64,000 bases of DNA from contig VZTG01009080.1 of assembly GCA_013397845.1 (NCBI GenBank), forward strand, positions 558,001 to 622,000, read 5' to 3'. Source of the stretch: Melanocharis versteri (Eukaryota; Chordata; Aves; Passeriformes; Melanocharitidae). The position numbers were made by a program, and so were the translations under genes. Positions 10,906 to 23,500 of this stretch are shown in pieces. The first letter of the stretch is position 1. Every line of letters starts with the position of its first letter. The notes under the pieces were generated by a model. That model was not told where the DNA came from. It did not search any database and worked only from the letters and a program-made list of their open reading frames with translations.

Positions 10906-13900
10906 CCTTTCTCCCTCACTTGTCTCAGTGTTGTCAGCTCAAAAATGCTGTAAACTGGACACGTTGAGATGACAGACCATAACTCCATTTACTCCCTTGG
11001 TTACTTTGTTTGTTTTGGGGAGAGAGGGTTGCATTTTCTAGTGAAGTGGCTAATTCTTCTCTTTTATGTAGGTTTTTGTACTGTGACAATCCCCTGTTTT
11101 GCAGGTGCCGTTTAGTAAAGCCTTGAGCAACATAGCTAACATCTGTCACAGGCTGTTTGTATCTTCCTTGTCTCCCCAGGGAAGGAGTGTTGTTTCAGTA
11201 TGATTTCTGCCAGGTATTTGTGTCTGAGGAGGCAGGTGGAGGTGAAAGTGCACCTTGCCCTGCCAGTCGTGCTGGTGACGTTATTGTTGTCTCTGCTCTC
11301 CTGGGGAGACTGTTATAGGCAAGGCTGACTCAAACCTTCTTGGCAGCACATGCAAAATTGTGTTTCTCCCCTGGGGCGGTGCTCTCGGAGCTGGGCTGCT
11401 CCAGGTGCGGGAAGGGAAGGCAGGGAGGGCAGAGTTGGAAAGCAGATCCAAGAGAGGCCTCAGAGGGCTGGCATGTCTCCTCAGGGAGAGGTGTCAGGGG
11501 AACAGAGAGCAATTACTGACCTCATGCTCTGGCAGTAGCTTTGACTCCCCACAGGTCTGGCACAGACAGAGTGGGCAGCATGGCTGCGGTCACTTTGCTG
11601 CCTGTAGAGCCCCTGCCCAGGCAATGGCAAGGTTTGCCTTCCTCCCCACCCTAGCTCCAGCCTTTGCCTGTCCTCCAAGCAAACTGAGGACGTTCTCGCA
11701 CATCAAGAGTGGTTGCTCTACCATCTCCCAGATGGATGTAGGGCTCCGGGGCCATGAACCTCAGGAGCAGCCACGGCCCTTTAGGGCTTACAGGCTCACT
11801 CATGGAAACTGGGATATCCACACCCTGGAGGCAATGGGATCCAGACAGTGTGTCTGGCTTTTAGGTGGCAGAGTTTAGGAAATACATTTAGGTACAGCTG
11901 GAATTGTGGACTCTTTAGAACCAAATGCACCCCATCAAGTGTAGCTCCTTGCAGGCCTACTGACCATTCACAGAAAGTTTGGTCACGCTTGTTCTCTTCT
12001 CATAGAAAATATCAGGTTTGGCTATAGGGTGTTCTCTAATGAAATACAGCTTTATTTTTGAAATATCTGTCCCCCTCTCTTTTGGCCCAACCACTTCTGT
12101 GATGCTACCTCCAAGAGACCTGACTCTGGCTTTTGCTAGCTTCTGGATAAACTCAGAGCTATAAGGCTGGATGCCAGCTGGCCAAAAATGAGGCCTACAA
12201 TGTAGATTTCCTCAGCACTGGACTAACAGATGGTCAGAAAGAGGAAGCCCCTCTACTTGAGTGTTGCACCGGCAGCTGCCCTCAGGAGTGGCACCAGCTG
12301 CTGAGCACTTTCTTTCCCAGGCTGAGGAGGGGCATAGGCCACTCCTCGGGGCTCAAGTTGTGGCTCCTTGAGGGTGTCTGCTACTAACTGAGCTGAATGA
12401 AAGTACTGAATTCAGCCAACATAGGTGGGCTGTTCATTGCTGGGTGGAAAGGAGCTGGTCTATGCCACTTGGAAATCTCCCTGAATATGCATGATCTTAT
12501 TGGCAAAGTAGAAGTGGCCCTTGTCTAGAATTCAGCTTGGTTACGTGCCATGACCATCCAAGTCTGATGAAGTATTTTTTCAGGGTGTTCAGAAATCTGG
12601 GGCATGATTTGACATTTTCGTTAGAGGTCAATGAGAAGCCTCTCTTGGCTTATTCTTTCACATTCATCTTAACACTTTCCTTCCTGCCCTCCTGGTTCTC
12701 TCCTCTGACTGTGGCTTCTGTTAGACCTTCAAGGTGGGGTGCCTGCAATCATGAGATGCAAACGAACCAAAGCTGATCCCAAATTTTCCTTATTGTTTTG
12801 TTTCTATATAGGAACATCTTCCAAATGCCTGTAAGCAAGCTGAAAATGGTAATCTGCACAGATCTAGCTTCTCCATAATTCAAGCTGATCAGATAAATCT
12901 CAGCAGACTCTTTTTGAACTGAAACAGAGAGCTACAGTATTAATGTTGTGATGGCACAAAATTTTTCCTTCTGCTTGTTAGGAAAAAGGTACACTGACAT
13001 TTCTGCCATAGATAAATCGGCCCAGGTGTTCTTTCTAATATGAATTACATCAAAGCTTGGTACAGAAAATATGCTGTCTCCATTACATGATTTTGGGGGG
13101 GAAAAAAATGAGGCAGAGGTTTTTTAATTAAAAAAAAAGTCCACACAGCAACATTGTTCATCAATCCCTGTTGAACCCTCAAGCTGACTCTCGAAAGATA
13201 ACAGCAGGTTATAGGGAGACTAAACTGCATCCCACTCTAAGCAGTAGTGAGCCTGATGCTGACTTAGGCAGTAGGTCAGGAATACTTCTGCAGATCATCA
13301 CTGCAGAATAGCGGTCTCCCTAGACAGCTGTGGCTCTGGGGAAAAACTGTGATAAGGGAACTTTTATGTCAAAACCCAGTTATGCTTAGAAAAAGACAGT
13401 AGCTAATTTTCAAATAAGCTCAAATAAATACATAATTAATTTCTCACTTGTTTCACCATTGTGATTTGGAAAAATATAAGTAAATTCTAAGGTCTCAGTG
13501 ATTCAGAAACTGGCAGCTCTGTTAGTGTGGCAGAAATCTATACTACAGACACTTACTTCTCCTTTCCTCTTTATTCCTGTCACCTCTGCCATCAGAATCA
13601 GATACTCTCCAAATTGAAAACAGGTATCTGATCCAGAAGAGCGCATTTCCCATTAAATGCAATGAATCCTGATGCAACCTGATTGGACACAAATGAACTG
13701 CAGAAAATGAAGGAAAAAGGCCAGTTTGCAATGTAGTGCAGTCCTTTAATACATCTAACTAAAGACCCAGGTGGCTGCAGAAAAAAGGCCAATCAGCTGC
13801 TATTACTGCAAGTGCTCAGCAAACCTAAATGCCTTCCAGAATTTCCATCATTAAGTGTGAAGAATCTGGATCAGAATCAATTCTTTACCAGAGCTGTTAT

Positions 13901-14820
13901 TTTAATAAGGACTGATACTTGTTCAGAAGAGAGTTTGCATTTTTTTTTCTTTTTGAAGAATGTTTCTGCCCTGTAAGATGAGCTTGACCCAGTTACCACT
14001 GACAGTGGTAAAAGTCAGCCATAGCTGTACTGAATACAAGAGATATGCTTGTGCCCAGGAGAGGTAATGTGAGTTGGATCAGGCCCCATGTGTGTGAAAA
14101 CAGGCCACAGAAAATCTATTGCTTTAATTGCCTCCTAAAAGATTGACATGGTCTAATTTGCTTATGGTTAAACACGATAATTTATGATGAACAGGATGAA
14201 TACCTTAAGCATTCAGCATCAATAACCGAACCTTCTCTTACCCTACCACACCCACCCCCTCCAAATATTATTTTACGTAATTCTGTTCGTAACAACAGGA
14301 ACATTTTCAGTCCCTCGGAATATCCCCTTGCTTGAAAAAAATAATCATCAGCTAAACTAATTCCTGGGTAAAACTGTATTTCTTCCCACATACACATCCT
14401 ATATTGAGGTGCAGCGTGCTCTGGCTGTCACTACAATTTGCTGTGTTTAATGATTGGAATATTTCACCTCCCTGTTAAATATCCCTTTGCCCTTTGTTAA
14501 GTTTGTTGCCTAGTAAATTGCATGTCTAGCTTTGAAGCTTATGTTGCTGCACCCCTGCTGCTTTAGCTCCTTATCTCCATAGGATTTGCTGTAGCACACA
14601 CAGCCAGTGGATGAATTTGCACATATTTGCAGCGCCGAGCCTTGACTTTTACTGCTTGAATGTAAATGAAAAAAAGAAGGAAAAAAAAAAAAGAAGTCAT
14701 TTCCTTTTCGTGATCAGCAATTCATCATCACTAAAGCACTGGGAGGAAAATAGTTATCAGCTTCCCATTTTAGGTTATAACTTCAAAGCAAACCTTTGAT
14801 TTGAATGCCAGAGTCTGAAT

Positions 14821-14872
14821 GCTGGGGAAAGGAGGGGGAAAGACAGTGGGGAGAGGAGGGAAGGAAGTAGGA
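14821..14872 (+). repeat. G/A-rich tract with four G-runs
   Basis: Almost pure purine, with runs of four, five, four and three G separated by 6, 9 and 6 bases. It could form a G-quadruplex. Confidence 0.6.
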
Positions 14873-16335
14873 GGGCCTGGACCATCACCTTGTGATGGTG
14901 ACAGCACCCACCGTCATGGAGAGAAAAACAGCTTGCTAAGGTACCAGAAAGGCCACTGGTTTCTCACTTGCCTTCTTTATGCTCATTCAGGAATTAAGGG
15001 AGGCACTACAGGAGTCTGTATTCAAATCCATCCAAGTCAAAACTTACTCTGATTCTCATGGAAATGATCTGCCTTCAGGGTATTAAATACTTACCTAATA
15101 AGTAAATGAAAAAACCTGCATTTTCACTGACTTCTGGATGACGGACTGCATTGTACCCTCTAGCTTGCTTTTTCTTTTTTTTTTTTTTATTTGGGGCAGT
15201 TAAATTCAGCATCTATTCATGGAGATACATATTTTTGACAAATTTCAATTAAAATCATAGACATTCTGTGTCATAAACAGTCTGTTTTATTGCTACATGT
15301 TTTTAGAGTAAGGTAGAGAATTTAATTCCCCGCAGAGCTTGTTTAAAGGCTTTAAGTGCCTGCCTGAGCCCAGATCCATCTTACAGGAACCTGTTTTTCT
15401 GCTTCTTATAGAGCAGCCTTCCATGAGCTCCTTTACTTCCTCCTTTTCTGCCTCTCTCATTCTGTCTCCCTCTTTTTAAAATTTTATCATTCTTAGCCAG
15501 CATACTCAAGGCTGTTTACAGTACTCATACCTTGCTGCATTAATACTGCATTGATTAGGGTTGAAAATAATCTCAGGAAGTCGTGCGTAACTCCCACTCC
15601 TCATCCTTTCTGCCATGTAAGCACATTCTTTTTGCCTGAATGAAAGGAGAATGTTCTGTATACAAGCTCTTTCCAAGCCTTGGAAATGTTCTGCATAGGT
15701 ACCTTTGAGGACTTTCTTTGGCCTATTTTTGTGTCAGTCTCCTGAAACTATCATATATCAAAAGCTATGTTATTCCTTCATTCAGGTCCATTGTACCACC
15801 AAAAATACTGCTTAATCCATTTCCTCTGATGGGAGGAAGTGGGCTGTTGATTTTTGAAATGTGCATGCTACTCACACGCACTAGGTTATTCAGTAAAAAT
15901 CCCTATTAAAAGACCATTAATATGCATGCTCTGGAAACACCTTTGCAGAAGTCTCTTAGGCTTTTAAAGAGAGCATGGAGAGCCTGATTCCTTGGAGTAT
16001 TTTGTCATTTGTTTCCGTCAAAGCGCAGCACAGTGCCAGATTATATCTTACCAGAGTGTTTATTTCTACAGTAAGCAGATATGTCTAATAAGACATTGGC
16101 AAGATTTAGATTTTAAATCACAGCCCATTCCAAACCCTAGGCTGCCTATTTAGGATCTTTACCGGTTTCCATGCAATCCCATCTTTAGTGGAGCAGCACC
16201 TAATCCTCTCCTTTCTCAGCAGAACATTCTTTTTGGCAGGAGGGTGTGAGGGGTAATTAAGGGGCCCAGCCCCCAGCTGTATTGTCGGCAGTCCTTTATT
16301 TACAGCCTGCTGCTGCTGTGCTCAGCAGAAGGAGG

Positions 16336-16377
16336 GATGCTCTGCCCCAGGATGCTCTGCCCCAGCGATGCTCTGGG
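16336..16377. repeat. Short tandem repeat of a 15-base unit (about 2.7 copies)
   Basis: GATGCTCTGCCCCAG occurs twice in a row and is followed by a partial third copy (GATGCTCTGGG). Confidence 0.85.
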
Positions 16378-17799
16378 ACTGGGGCTCAACCCCCCTTCCA
16401 CCTGCCTCAGAAAGGCAAGAGCTCCCCTTGTGCTCTGAGTGCAGACTGTGTCCTCGGGAGAGGACCTCTCCTGCTTCCCCTGAAACCCACACTGTCATTT
16501 TAATCAGGTAGTTCTGTCTGTGTAAAGGTGACAAGTCATAGCTGGCATAAACAGGGCCTAAAACTATGTATCTGCCATTGGCAAACGGGAAAAAAAGAAA
16601 GAAGAATTGCTGTTTTGCTAGAGCCATTTGAAATTAGTGGGGTCATTAAAAGCTTTTATTCAAATAAATAAATTCATAAAATTGCCTAGAACTCAATAGT
16701 GCAGGATGTCTAATCAATAGTAATTCATTTTCAGAATTGCCGTCTGTTTCACAAGCCAGGAATTGCAAGAGGTAAATCATGACAAACACTGCACGCACAG
16801 ACAGGATCCATTATATCACAGCAGGGGTCACGCTGGAATCACTTCATCTGTTTTTAAGGTTTGAAAGCCCAGGATGCAGCGGATTTTCAAACAGGCCCAT
16901 CTGTGTGATATTTCTGGCCACAGATCTCTGGTTTCCCCACCAACGGTGGTAACTAAATCTCTGTGATGTACTCCGTGCCATGGGCTGGATTATTTGCATT
17001 AGGAGTAATCTTCTGGTGACTCTGCAGGTGTCTGTGCTCGGCAGAATGAATTAAAGGGCTGTGCCTAAGCAACTTTTTCCTGAACATGATTTTGGCTTGA
17101 AAATTACTAGTATGGGTAGCTGAACTTTTGGAGATGTAGCCTCTGTCCTGTGCTATAATTGCAGATTAACTTCTTATGCAAAAGGGGCAAATATGGAGTG
17201 GGGCCACTGTTTATCTTTTATTTTTATTTCTTTTTTTATTTTTTTTTATTTTTCTGAGCTTTCTGAATAACAACAACAAAAAAGCTAAATGCACATAACT
17301 GGAATTTTCTGACAGCAAATTTCAATTCATTTAAAGTCCTGGTTTTAATTCTGTCCATAGATGATTGTGAGAAATTCACTTTTATAGTTTGGAGGCATTC
17401 CACCTGGAAAAAAACTAGCTCTGGAAAATGAAATTTCCATCTGTTAAAAAATGGGAGGGAGTGGAGGGGGCAGGGCAGGGAATAAATGATGGTCTGTGTA
17501 GATTAGGGCCAACATTTTCAAAAACAGGAACTAAAGTTAGCCTTGTGTATTCATACTCAGACACAAATAAATATATAGTGCTTTGGGAAATTGTGCTAAG
17601 CCTCTGCTAGCTCTGCTTGTTTAACCTGACCTCATCGTTTCAGGCCACGGTCATCTGCCCAAATGTGGATGAGAGAGAAACTCGTGCTCATCCTTTTTTC
17701 GTGACAGTGTTGACCCGTGTCCCAGGGAGCGCAGCCTGTGTTTCTCTCTTCCAGCAGAGGAGTGAAGTGCCAGTCCAGGCTAGAGCCTGTGGATCTGTT

Positions 17800-18723
17800 C
17801 ATGGACAAAGGTTAAAAACTCTAGTCTGCTTTGATGTCCAGAGGGCAGACCTTGGCCTGTTTAGGAGACTGGTTGAGGGAGTCCCTTGTGGGGCAGTCCT
17901 GCAGGGCAAAGGAGTCCAGGAAGGCTGGACATTCTTCAAGAAGGAAATCCTAAAGGCACTGCAGCAGGCTGTCCCCATAGGCCAAAAGTTGAGCCAGAGG
18001 GGAAAAAGAACAGCCTGGCTGAACAGAGAGCTCTGTCTTGAACTCAGAAAAAAGGAAAAGATTATGACTTTTGGAAGAAGGGGCAGGCCACTCAGGAGTA
18101 CTACAAAGATGTTGTGAGGTTATGACGAGAGAAAATTAAAAGGGCCAAAGCCCAACTAGAACTTAATCTCACTACTGTCATAAAAAACTATAAAATATGT
18201 TTCTATAAATGCCTCAGCAGCAAAAACGATGGCTAAGGAGAATCTTCATCCTTTATTGGATGCCGAGAAAAATATAGGGATGAAGAAAAGGCTGACGCAC
18301 TTAATGCCTTCTTTACCTCAGACTCTAATATAGAGACTAGTTGTTCTCTGGGTAACGAGTCCCCTGAGCTGGAATACAGGAAGAGGGAGCAGAAAGAAGC
18401 CCTCAAATCCAGTGGTAAATGCTCAGTGATCTGCCACATCACTTAGACATATTCAAATCTATGCAGCCGGACAGGATTCATCCCAGGGTACTGAGGGAGC
18501 TGGCAGAAGTGCTCACTGAGCCACTTTCCATCATTTATCAGCAGACCTGCAATCTACAGGAAGGGCCCTAAGGAGGATCCAGAGAGCTATAGCCCTGTCA
18601 GCCTGACCTTGATGCTGGGGAAGGTCATGGAGCAGGTCATCTTGAGTGCCACCACACAGCACTTATAGGACAACCAAGCCAGCATGAGTTTATGAGAGGC
18701 AGGTCCTTCTTGGCCAGATGCAC
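17800..18723 (+). mobile_element. CR1 LINE, 5' piece (end of endonuclease to first part of reverse transcriptase), degenerate
   Basis: Translation in pieces gives typical CR1 ORF2 segments: ADLGLFRRLVEGVP, GVQEGWTFFKKEILKA and RGKRTAWLNRELCLELRKK (about 17,840-18,060), then KRAKAQLELN and a KENLHPLLD segment, then HPRVLRELAE and EPLSIIYQQ (about 18,476-18,545), then a PVSLT-like stretch and GKVMEQVILS (about 18,590-18,645). Stops and frameshifts break the frame, so it is dead. CR1 is the dominant LINE of birds. The 5' edge is approximate because CR1 copies are usually 5'-truncated. It is interrupted by an LTR at 18,724. Confidence 0.85.
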
Positions 18724-19005
18724 TGGTTTTGGCTGGGGTAAGGTTGATTTTCTTCACTGTGGCTGGTATGGGGTTATGTTTTGGATTTGTGCTGGACAAA
18801 TTGATTGATAATGTTGTTGATAATGTAGAGATATTTTTATTATTGCTGAGCAGGACTTACAAAGAGCCAAGGCCTTTTCTGCTTTCCATACAGCCACGCT
18901 GTCAAGGAACGTGGGGGTGTTTGAGAGGCTGGGAGGAGACACAACCAGGACAGGTGACCCCAACTGACCAGAGGGATATTCCAGACCATGTGACACCATG
19001 CTCAG

Positions 19006-19013
19006 TATATAAA
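19006..19013 (+). promoter_or_regulatory. LTR TATA box
   Basis: TATATAAA within CTCAGTATATAAAGTGAG, at the usual place upstream of the LTR transcription start; about 180 bases before the LTR poly(A) signal. Confidence 0.6.
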
Positions 19014-19193
19014 GTGAGAGGAAGAAGGAGGAAAGGGAGGACACTTGGAGTGATGGCATTTGTCAACCCAAGTAACCATTACGTGTGATGGGGCCGTGCT
19101 CTCCTGGGGATGGCTGAATACCTGCCTGCCCATGGAAGCAGTGAACTAATTCTTCGGTTTTCTTTTCTGGTGTGCAAGGCTTTTGCTTTTCTT

Positions 19194-19199
19194 ATTAAA
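19194..19199 (+). promoter_or_regulatory. LTR poly(A) signal ATTAAA
   Basis: Within CTTATTAAACTGTC, upstream of the U5-like end of the LTR; a common variant of AATAAA. Confidence 0.55.
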
Positions 19200-19326
19200 C
19201 TGTCTTTATCTCAGCCCAGTAGTTTCCTTGCCTTTACCCTTCCAGTTCTCTACTCAATCCCTCTGGTGGGAGAGTGAGTGAGCAGCTGTGTGGGGCTTGG
19301 CTGCTGGCTGGGGTTAAACCATGACA

Positions 19327-20516
19327 CTCACCTAATCTCCTTCTGTGACTTGATCTCCTTCTCTGGCTTAGTGGGTGAGAAAAAGACTGGATATTGTCTA
19401 CCTAGAATTCAGAAAAAGCCTTTGACATTGTCTCCCACAATGTTCTGGAGAAACTGGCTTCCTATGGTGTACTCTTTACTGTGTGGAAAAAATGGCTGGA
19501 TTGCCAGGCCCAGAGTGTAGTAATGGAGTTAAATCCAGCTGATGGCTGGCCACAAGTGGTGTTTCCCAAGACTCAGTACTGAAGCCAGTCCTGTTTAATA
19601 TCTTCATTGATGACCTGGATGAGGGGATCACAGGTACCCTGAGTTCACAGACTACACCAGATTTGGCAGGGGTGTTGATCTGATGGAGGAAGGGAGGTGG
19701 ACAGACTGGATCAATGGACTGAGGCCAGTTGTATGAGGTTCAACAAGGCCAAGTGCCACATCCTGCACTAGGGTCACAACAACCCCAAGAGGTATTTCAG
19801 GCTGGGGGTGGAGTGGTTGGAAAGCTACCCAGTGAAAAAGGATCTAGGGGTGTTGGTGGAAGGCAGCTGAACATGAGCCAGTGTGAGCCCAGGTGGCCAA
19901 GAAGGCCAACGGTGTCCTGGCTTGTATCAGCAATAGTGTGGCCAGCAGGACCAGGGCAGTGGTTTTCCCACTGTGCTCAGCACTGGTGAGGCTGTGCCCA
20001 AAGTCCTGTGTCCAGTTTTGGGACCCCCACTATGAAAAAGACATTGAGGTGCTGGAGTTTGTCCAGAGAAGGGCAACAGAGCTGAAGAAGGGTCTGGAGG
20101 ACATGTCTGATGAGGAGTGGCTGAAGGAGCTTGGGTTGTTTAGCCTGGAGAAAAGAAGACTCGGAGGAGACCTCATTGCTCTCTACAATTGCCTGAATGG
20201 AGGTTGTAGCCAGGTGGGGGTCGGTCTCTTCTCCCAAATGGCAAGAAATAGAACAAGAGGAAATGGCCACAAGTTGTGCCAGGAAAGGTTATAATTTTAG
20301 GAAAAAATTTCTTCACCAGCAGGGTTGTCGAGTACTAGAACAGGCTGCCCAGGGAAGTGGTTGAGTCCTGGAGGTATTTGAAAGATCCATTGGTGTGGCA
20401 ATTAGGGACATGGTTTAGCGGTGGACATGGCAGTGCTGGGTTAATGGTTGGACTTGATGATTTCAAAGGTCCTTTCCATCCTAAATTGTTCTATTCCGTG
20501 ATTCTATGTGTCTATG
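19327..20516 (+). mobile_element. CR1 LINE, 3' piece (reverse transcriptase to 3' terminus), degenerate
   Basis: Continues the CR1 exactly where the LTR split it (LISFCDLI... then a YLEFRK segment standing where CR1 has YLDFSKAFDT). Further blocks: FNIFIDDLDEGI (about 19,587-19,630), MRFNKAKCH-like, KKANGVLACISNSVASRTR (19,893-19,950), FWDPHYEKDIEVLEFVQRR (20,017-20,075), LGLFSLEKRRLGGDLIALYN (20,128-20,190), then FRKNFF, YWNRLP-like and EVVES-type segments. The catalytic FADD box is changed (it reads FTDY around 19,644-19,655 once indels are allowed for), and there are several frameshifts. It ends with GTTCTATTCCGTGATTCTATG (about 20,488-20,508), the short direct repeats that close CR1 elements. 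The 133-codon frame at 19,893-20,294 is a fragment of this ORF, not a host gene. Confidence 0.9.
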
Positions 20517-23500
20517 TCGAAAGTCTGGCTGGCTACATTTCCTTTAACAGCAGCTTCCACTGGAAAATTACAAACCTACAAATTTTTGCTTAGTGTTTTA
20601 ATTGCCTACAATACATTGCTGGGAGCTAAACTGAGTTTTGTAATTGGCACATGTAGCTGGTACTGAAAGACCAAAGTAATGGCAAGCCCAATTTAGCCAA
20701 GGCCACTTAGCACAAAATTACATTCTGCTAATCCTCCTGAAACAACCATGTCCAAAATGTCAAGGGACCTGACTGTGCTTTCAAACCCTTGTGAACAGAA
20801 CACAATTTATTTTAAAAAGTTATTTGACCTCAGCTACTCCTATTTTCTCTATTTGTTTCTTGTCTAAGAAAGACATAAAATACAGCCAATGCTGAGTATT
20901 TGCTCCCTTTAAATGTTGGATTTCTGGGGGTTGATTTTAAGGCCCTTTTCTTTCTTTCATCCCACCTTTGTGAACTGATGTTTAATTACACTTTGTACAG
21001 TTTCTTTTGTTATTGTGTTCCTGTGTTTTATGTCATGTATTTACTGTCTCATGCTTTTCACGTCTAAAGTATCACTAGACAAAAACACCTGCCTTTCCCT
21101 AAGCCTATTTTTAATTTTCCGCAAGTAAAAAGCTTCATGGAGGACAGCAGGGCAGTACAGATGAGCTGTGCTCTCACTGGAGTGTGCACAGAGCATGATG
21201 TCACCTGGGCTGTTACTTCTGAGGAGATAGATTCATGCACGGATAGATCCATCTTCTCTAGCAAAACTACTAACCTGACCTTCCTGAGTGAGGATGGAAC
21301 ACAATGGCTCTAAAATATACCGCAAATAATTCAGCTTTCCACTGATGTTAGGAAAGTACAAGTGAACTCCATGAACACTCATCATATCATACTCACAGCG
21401 TGTAGGTGTGCGGGCACATTGGTGTCCCTGCCTATGCCTGTTCATTCAGGAAAGCTGTTGTCACTCAGGAAGGATGCTTAAAACTTTTCAGATTTTAACA
21501 CTATTTTTCATCTGTGGCTCTCATAGCTATAAAAACTAACACGCAAGAGGAAATCCTAACCCGTGGAAGCCCTTTTCCCACACCATTTCTAGCCTGAAGG
21601 ACAATTGAAGCAGCCTGAATTATGATCCTAGATTTGTAATAATCTTGTACTGCTTATCCAAGACATTATATCCTATCAGGTATCCTCTGGACTTGCATGA
21701 AGCATATATTCTGCAGTTTGGTGGGTTTGCTGCTGTTTACCTTTAGCTGTAAGCATTTGGCATGATCTAACAGTTCAACATTTTCTCCTAACACCAGATT
21801 TCACAAAGAGCTTGCAAACACTTCCCTGAGACCAGGACCTGAAACTCAGGCGCAGCAGGATTTCTTCCACTGCAGGACAGGACTTTCCCATGGGACATTC
21901 TTCTGCGAGGCCTGGGCTGAAGCATGCACTGGTCAGCAAAATGGGAGTTCCAGTCCTGTACTTTAATGATTTTCTTCTCTAAAGGGTTAGTGCCCTGCCG
22001 AATGATTTGGAGTGTTCTTTCTCACTTTGGAGCTGTAAGGTGCTGGAAAAGAAACAGGTTTAACAAGGCTGGGGTCACAAATGCAATCAGGGGAGGATGA
22101 TTGTGATGAAGGAGAAAGGAAGAATGGATGAAGAGAAAGGAAGAGAAAGGCAAAAGGGAACCAGAAGGATAGGCATAGATGCTGCAAAACTGAAATGGCT
22201 TCCTTGTGCTTGCACAAAGACTTTAGGTAAAACAATATCCTCTTAACACAAGTTCCTGAAGAAAGATTGTTCTCTGTCAGTCCTAAATGCTGAGGATCTA
22301 ACAGCAGGCAAGCTGCTGTCTTATTTTACTGTCTAGTATTCTTCTGGTCCAATCTTATTTTGATTTGCGTTGCTTTTACCTTAGTATTTCTTGGGAAAAT
22401 GATATCTAAGGATACGTCACAAAATAGTTGTGGCTTTAAGTTTTGGCATCATCAAGACATGAGTGGCTGTTCCACAAAGACTTAGGTAGAAATCTTTTGT
22501 ATCTCCCTTCCCCTGCAGTAGCTTGAGACTTGCAGCAGAAGCCAAACAGGCTATCCCACAAACAAAATGTGTGAAATCGTTTCACTGGTGTAACCTTGCA
22601 CTGTAATCAGAGAATGAGGAGGGGATAGAATCAAACAGTGAAATATTGATGAAATCACTGTAGACACATGGGGTAAATAAACCAAACAATTGTCTTTATT
22701 TCTACTGTAGCTGAACTAGTGCCCTGTATATAAATACCTCTACATCTGAAGAAAATGAGTAGCCACATGAACTTTGCATTTCAAAGCTACTTCTTATTTT
22801 AAAGGTTGCATTTGCTGGAGTGCCATAAATACAAAGCTAGCTGTGTTTTGAGCTGGAACAAGTACTAGCCTATGAATACCAAGTGGTCTCAAGACACCTG
22901 GTGACTTATGTAGCTGATTGCTAGGGGAAGACAGAGTATTTTCCATTTAAAGTGGGGGAATGAATGAAATGGAAAGCTAGCAATGCACAGAACAGCCAGT
23001 TCAGTAATCGGAGGTGGAAAGGGACCTTGACATACTCAGTAAACTTCAACCTGGAAAGCTTTCAGAAAACCACTGTCTGTTACTTTGGAAGCAGCAGGGC
23101 ATTTTTGATGATAATAAAGGTTGGATGTAGACTGCAACAGAGATATTTCCACATTGCTACAATATCCAACACTAACATAGTCACCTTTTACTGAATCTTG
23201 ACATTATTGTCGAATTTTTCATGGCACTCGCAATTGGGTCATGATGATGAAAACGGCTCTTCATATGAAGGCTTACTATGACTGGCATAAAATCAAATAT
23301 TTAGTTATCTGTCTTCCATTATATACTGAAACATATTATATTTATGATGTAATGAAATATTCAAGCTTAATGCTGAGACACTTATATCTTAGTCTTAGAA
23401 TTCTGCGAGCTCCTGAAAATGTACTTTGCATACACAAGATGTATATTTCATATAAAAAGATGTGCACTGAAATATTAATAGTATTTTGCTGAACTCTGCA

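Larger units (their letters stand above)
10906..17600. other. Long non-coding stretch without recognised genes
   Basis: Mostly unique sequence. Local features: a GC-richer block at 11,335-11,880 with overlapping chance frames, a G-rich/hairpin pair at 14,821-14,899, T-rich tracts at about 15,174-15,190 and 17,215-17,255, a short tandem duplication at 16,336-16,377, and an octamer ATTTGCAT at 16,992-16,999 inside a unique AT-rich block. Confidence 0.45.
18724..19326 (+). mobile_element. Solo LTR of an avian endogenous retrovirus (ERVL-like), inserted in the CR1
   Basis: A 603-base element that starts TGGTTTTGGCTGGGG and ends GGGTTAAACCATGACA (TG...CA ends). It has a TATA box (TATATAAA, 19,006-19,013) and an ATTAAA poly(A) signal (19,194-19,199). 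The end sequences and the internal order match a solo-LTR family I recognise from bird genomes; the ERVL label is from memory. No internal retroviral genes are present, so it is the product of recombination between two LTRs. The flanking five bases are TGCAC on the left and CTCAC on the right (three of five identical), consistent with a decayed target-site duplication. Open frames across it (18,729-19,088 and the minus frame) are not genes. Confidence 0.85.

Noticed and set aside
11360..11878. 172-codon plus-strand open frame
   Set aside because: GC-richer block with open frames on both strands, no domain, no splice context.
18729..19088. 119-codon open frame
   Set aside because: Lies wholly inside the solo LTR; LTRs of this family do not code for protein.
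19893..20294. 133-codon plus-strand open frame
   Set aside because: It is a surviving piece of CR1 ORF2 (KKANGVLACISNSVASRTR, LGLFSLEKRRLGGD), not a host gene.
22980..23030. GGTGGAAAGGGACCTTGA, similar to the antisense CR1 3' end
   Set aside because: The match stops after about 18 bases and lacks the CR1 terminal repeats.
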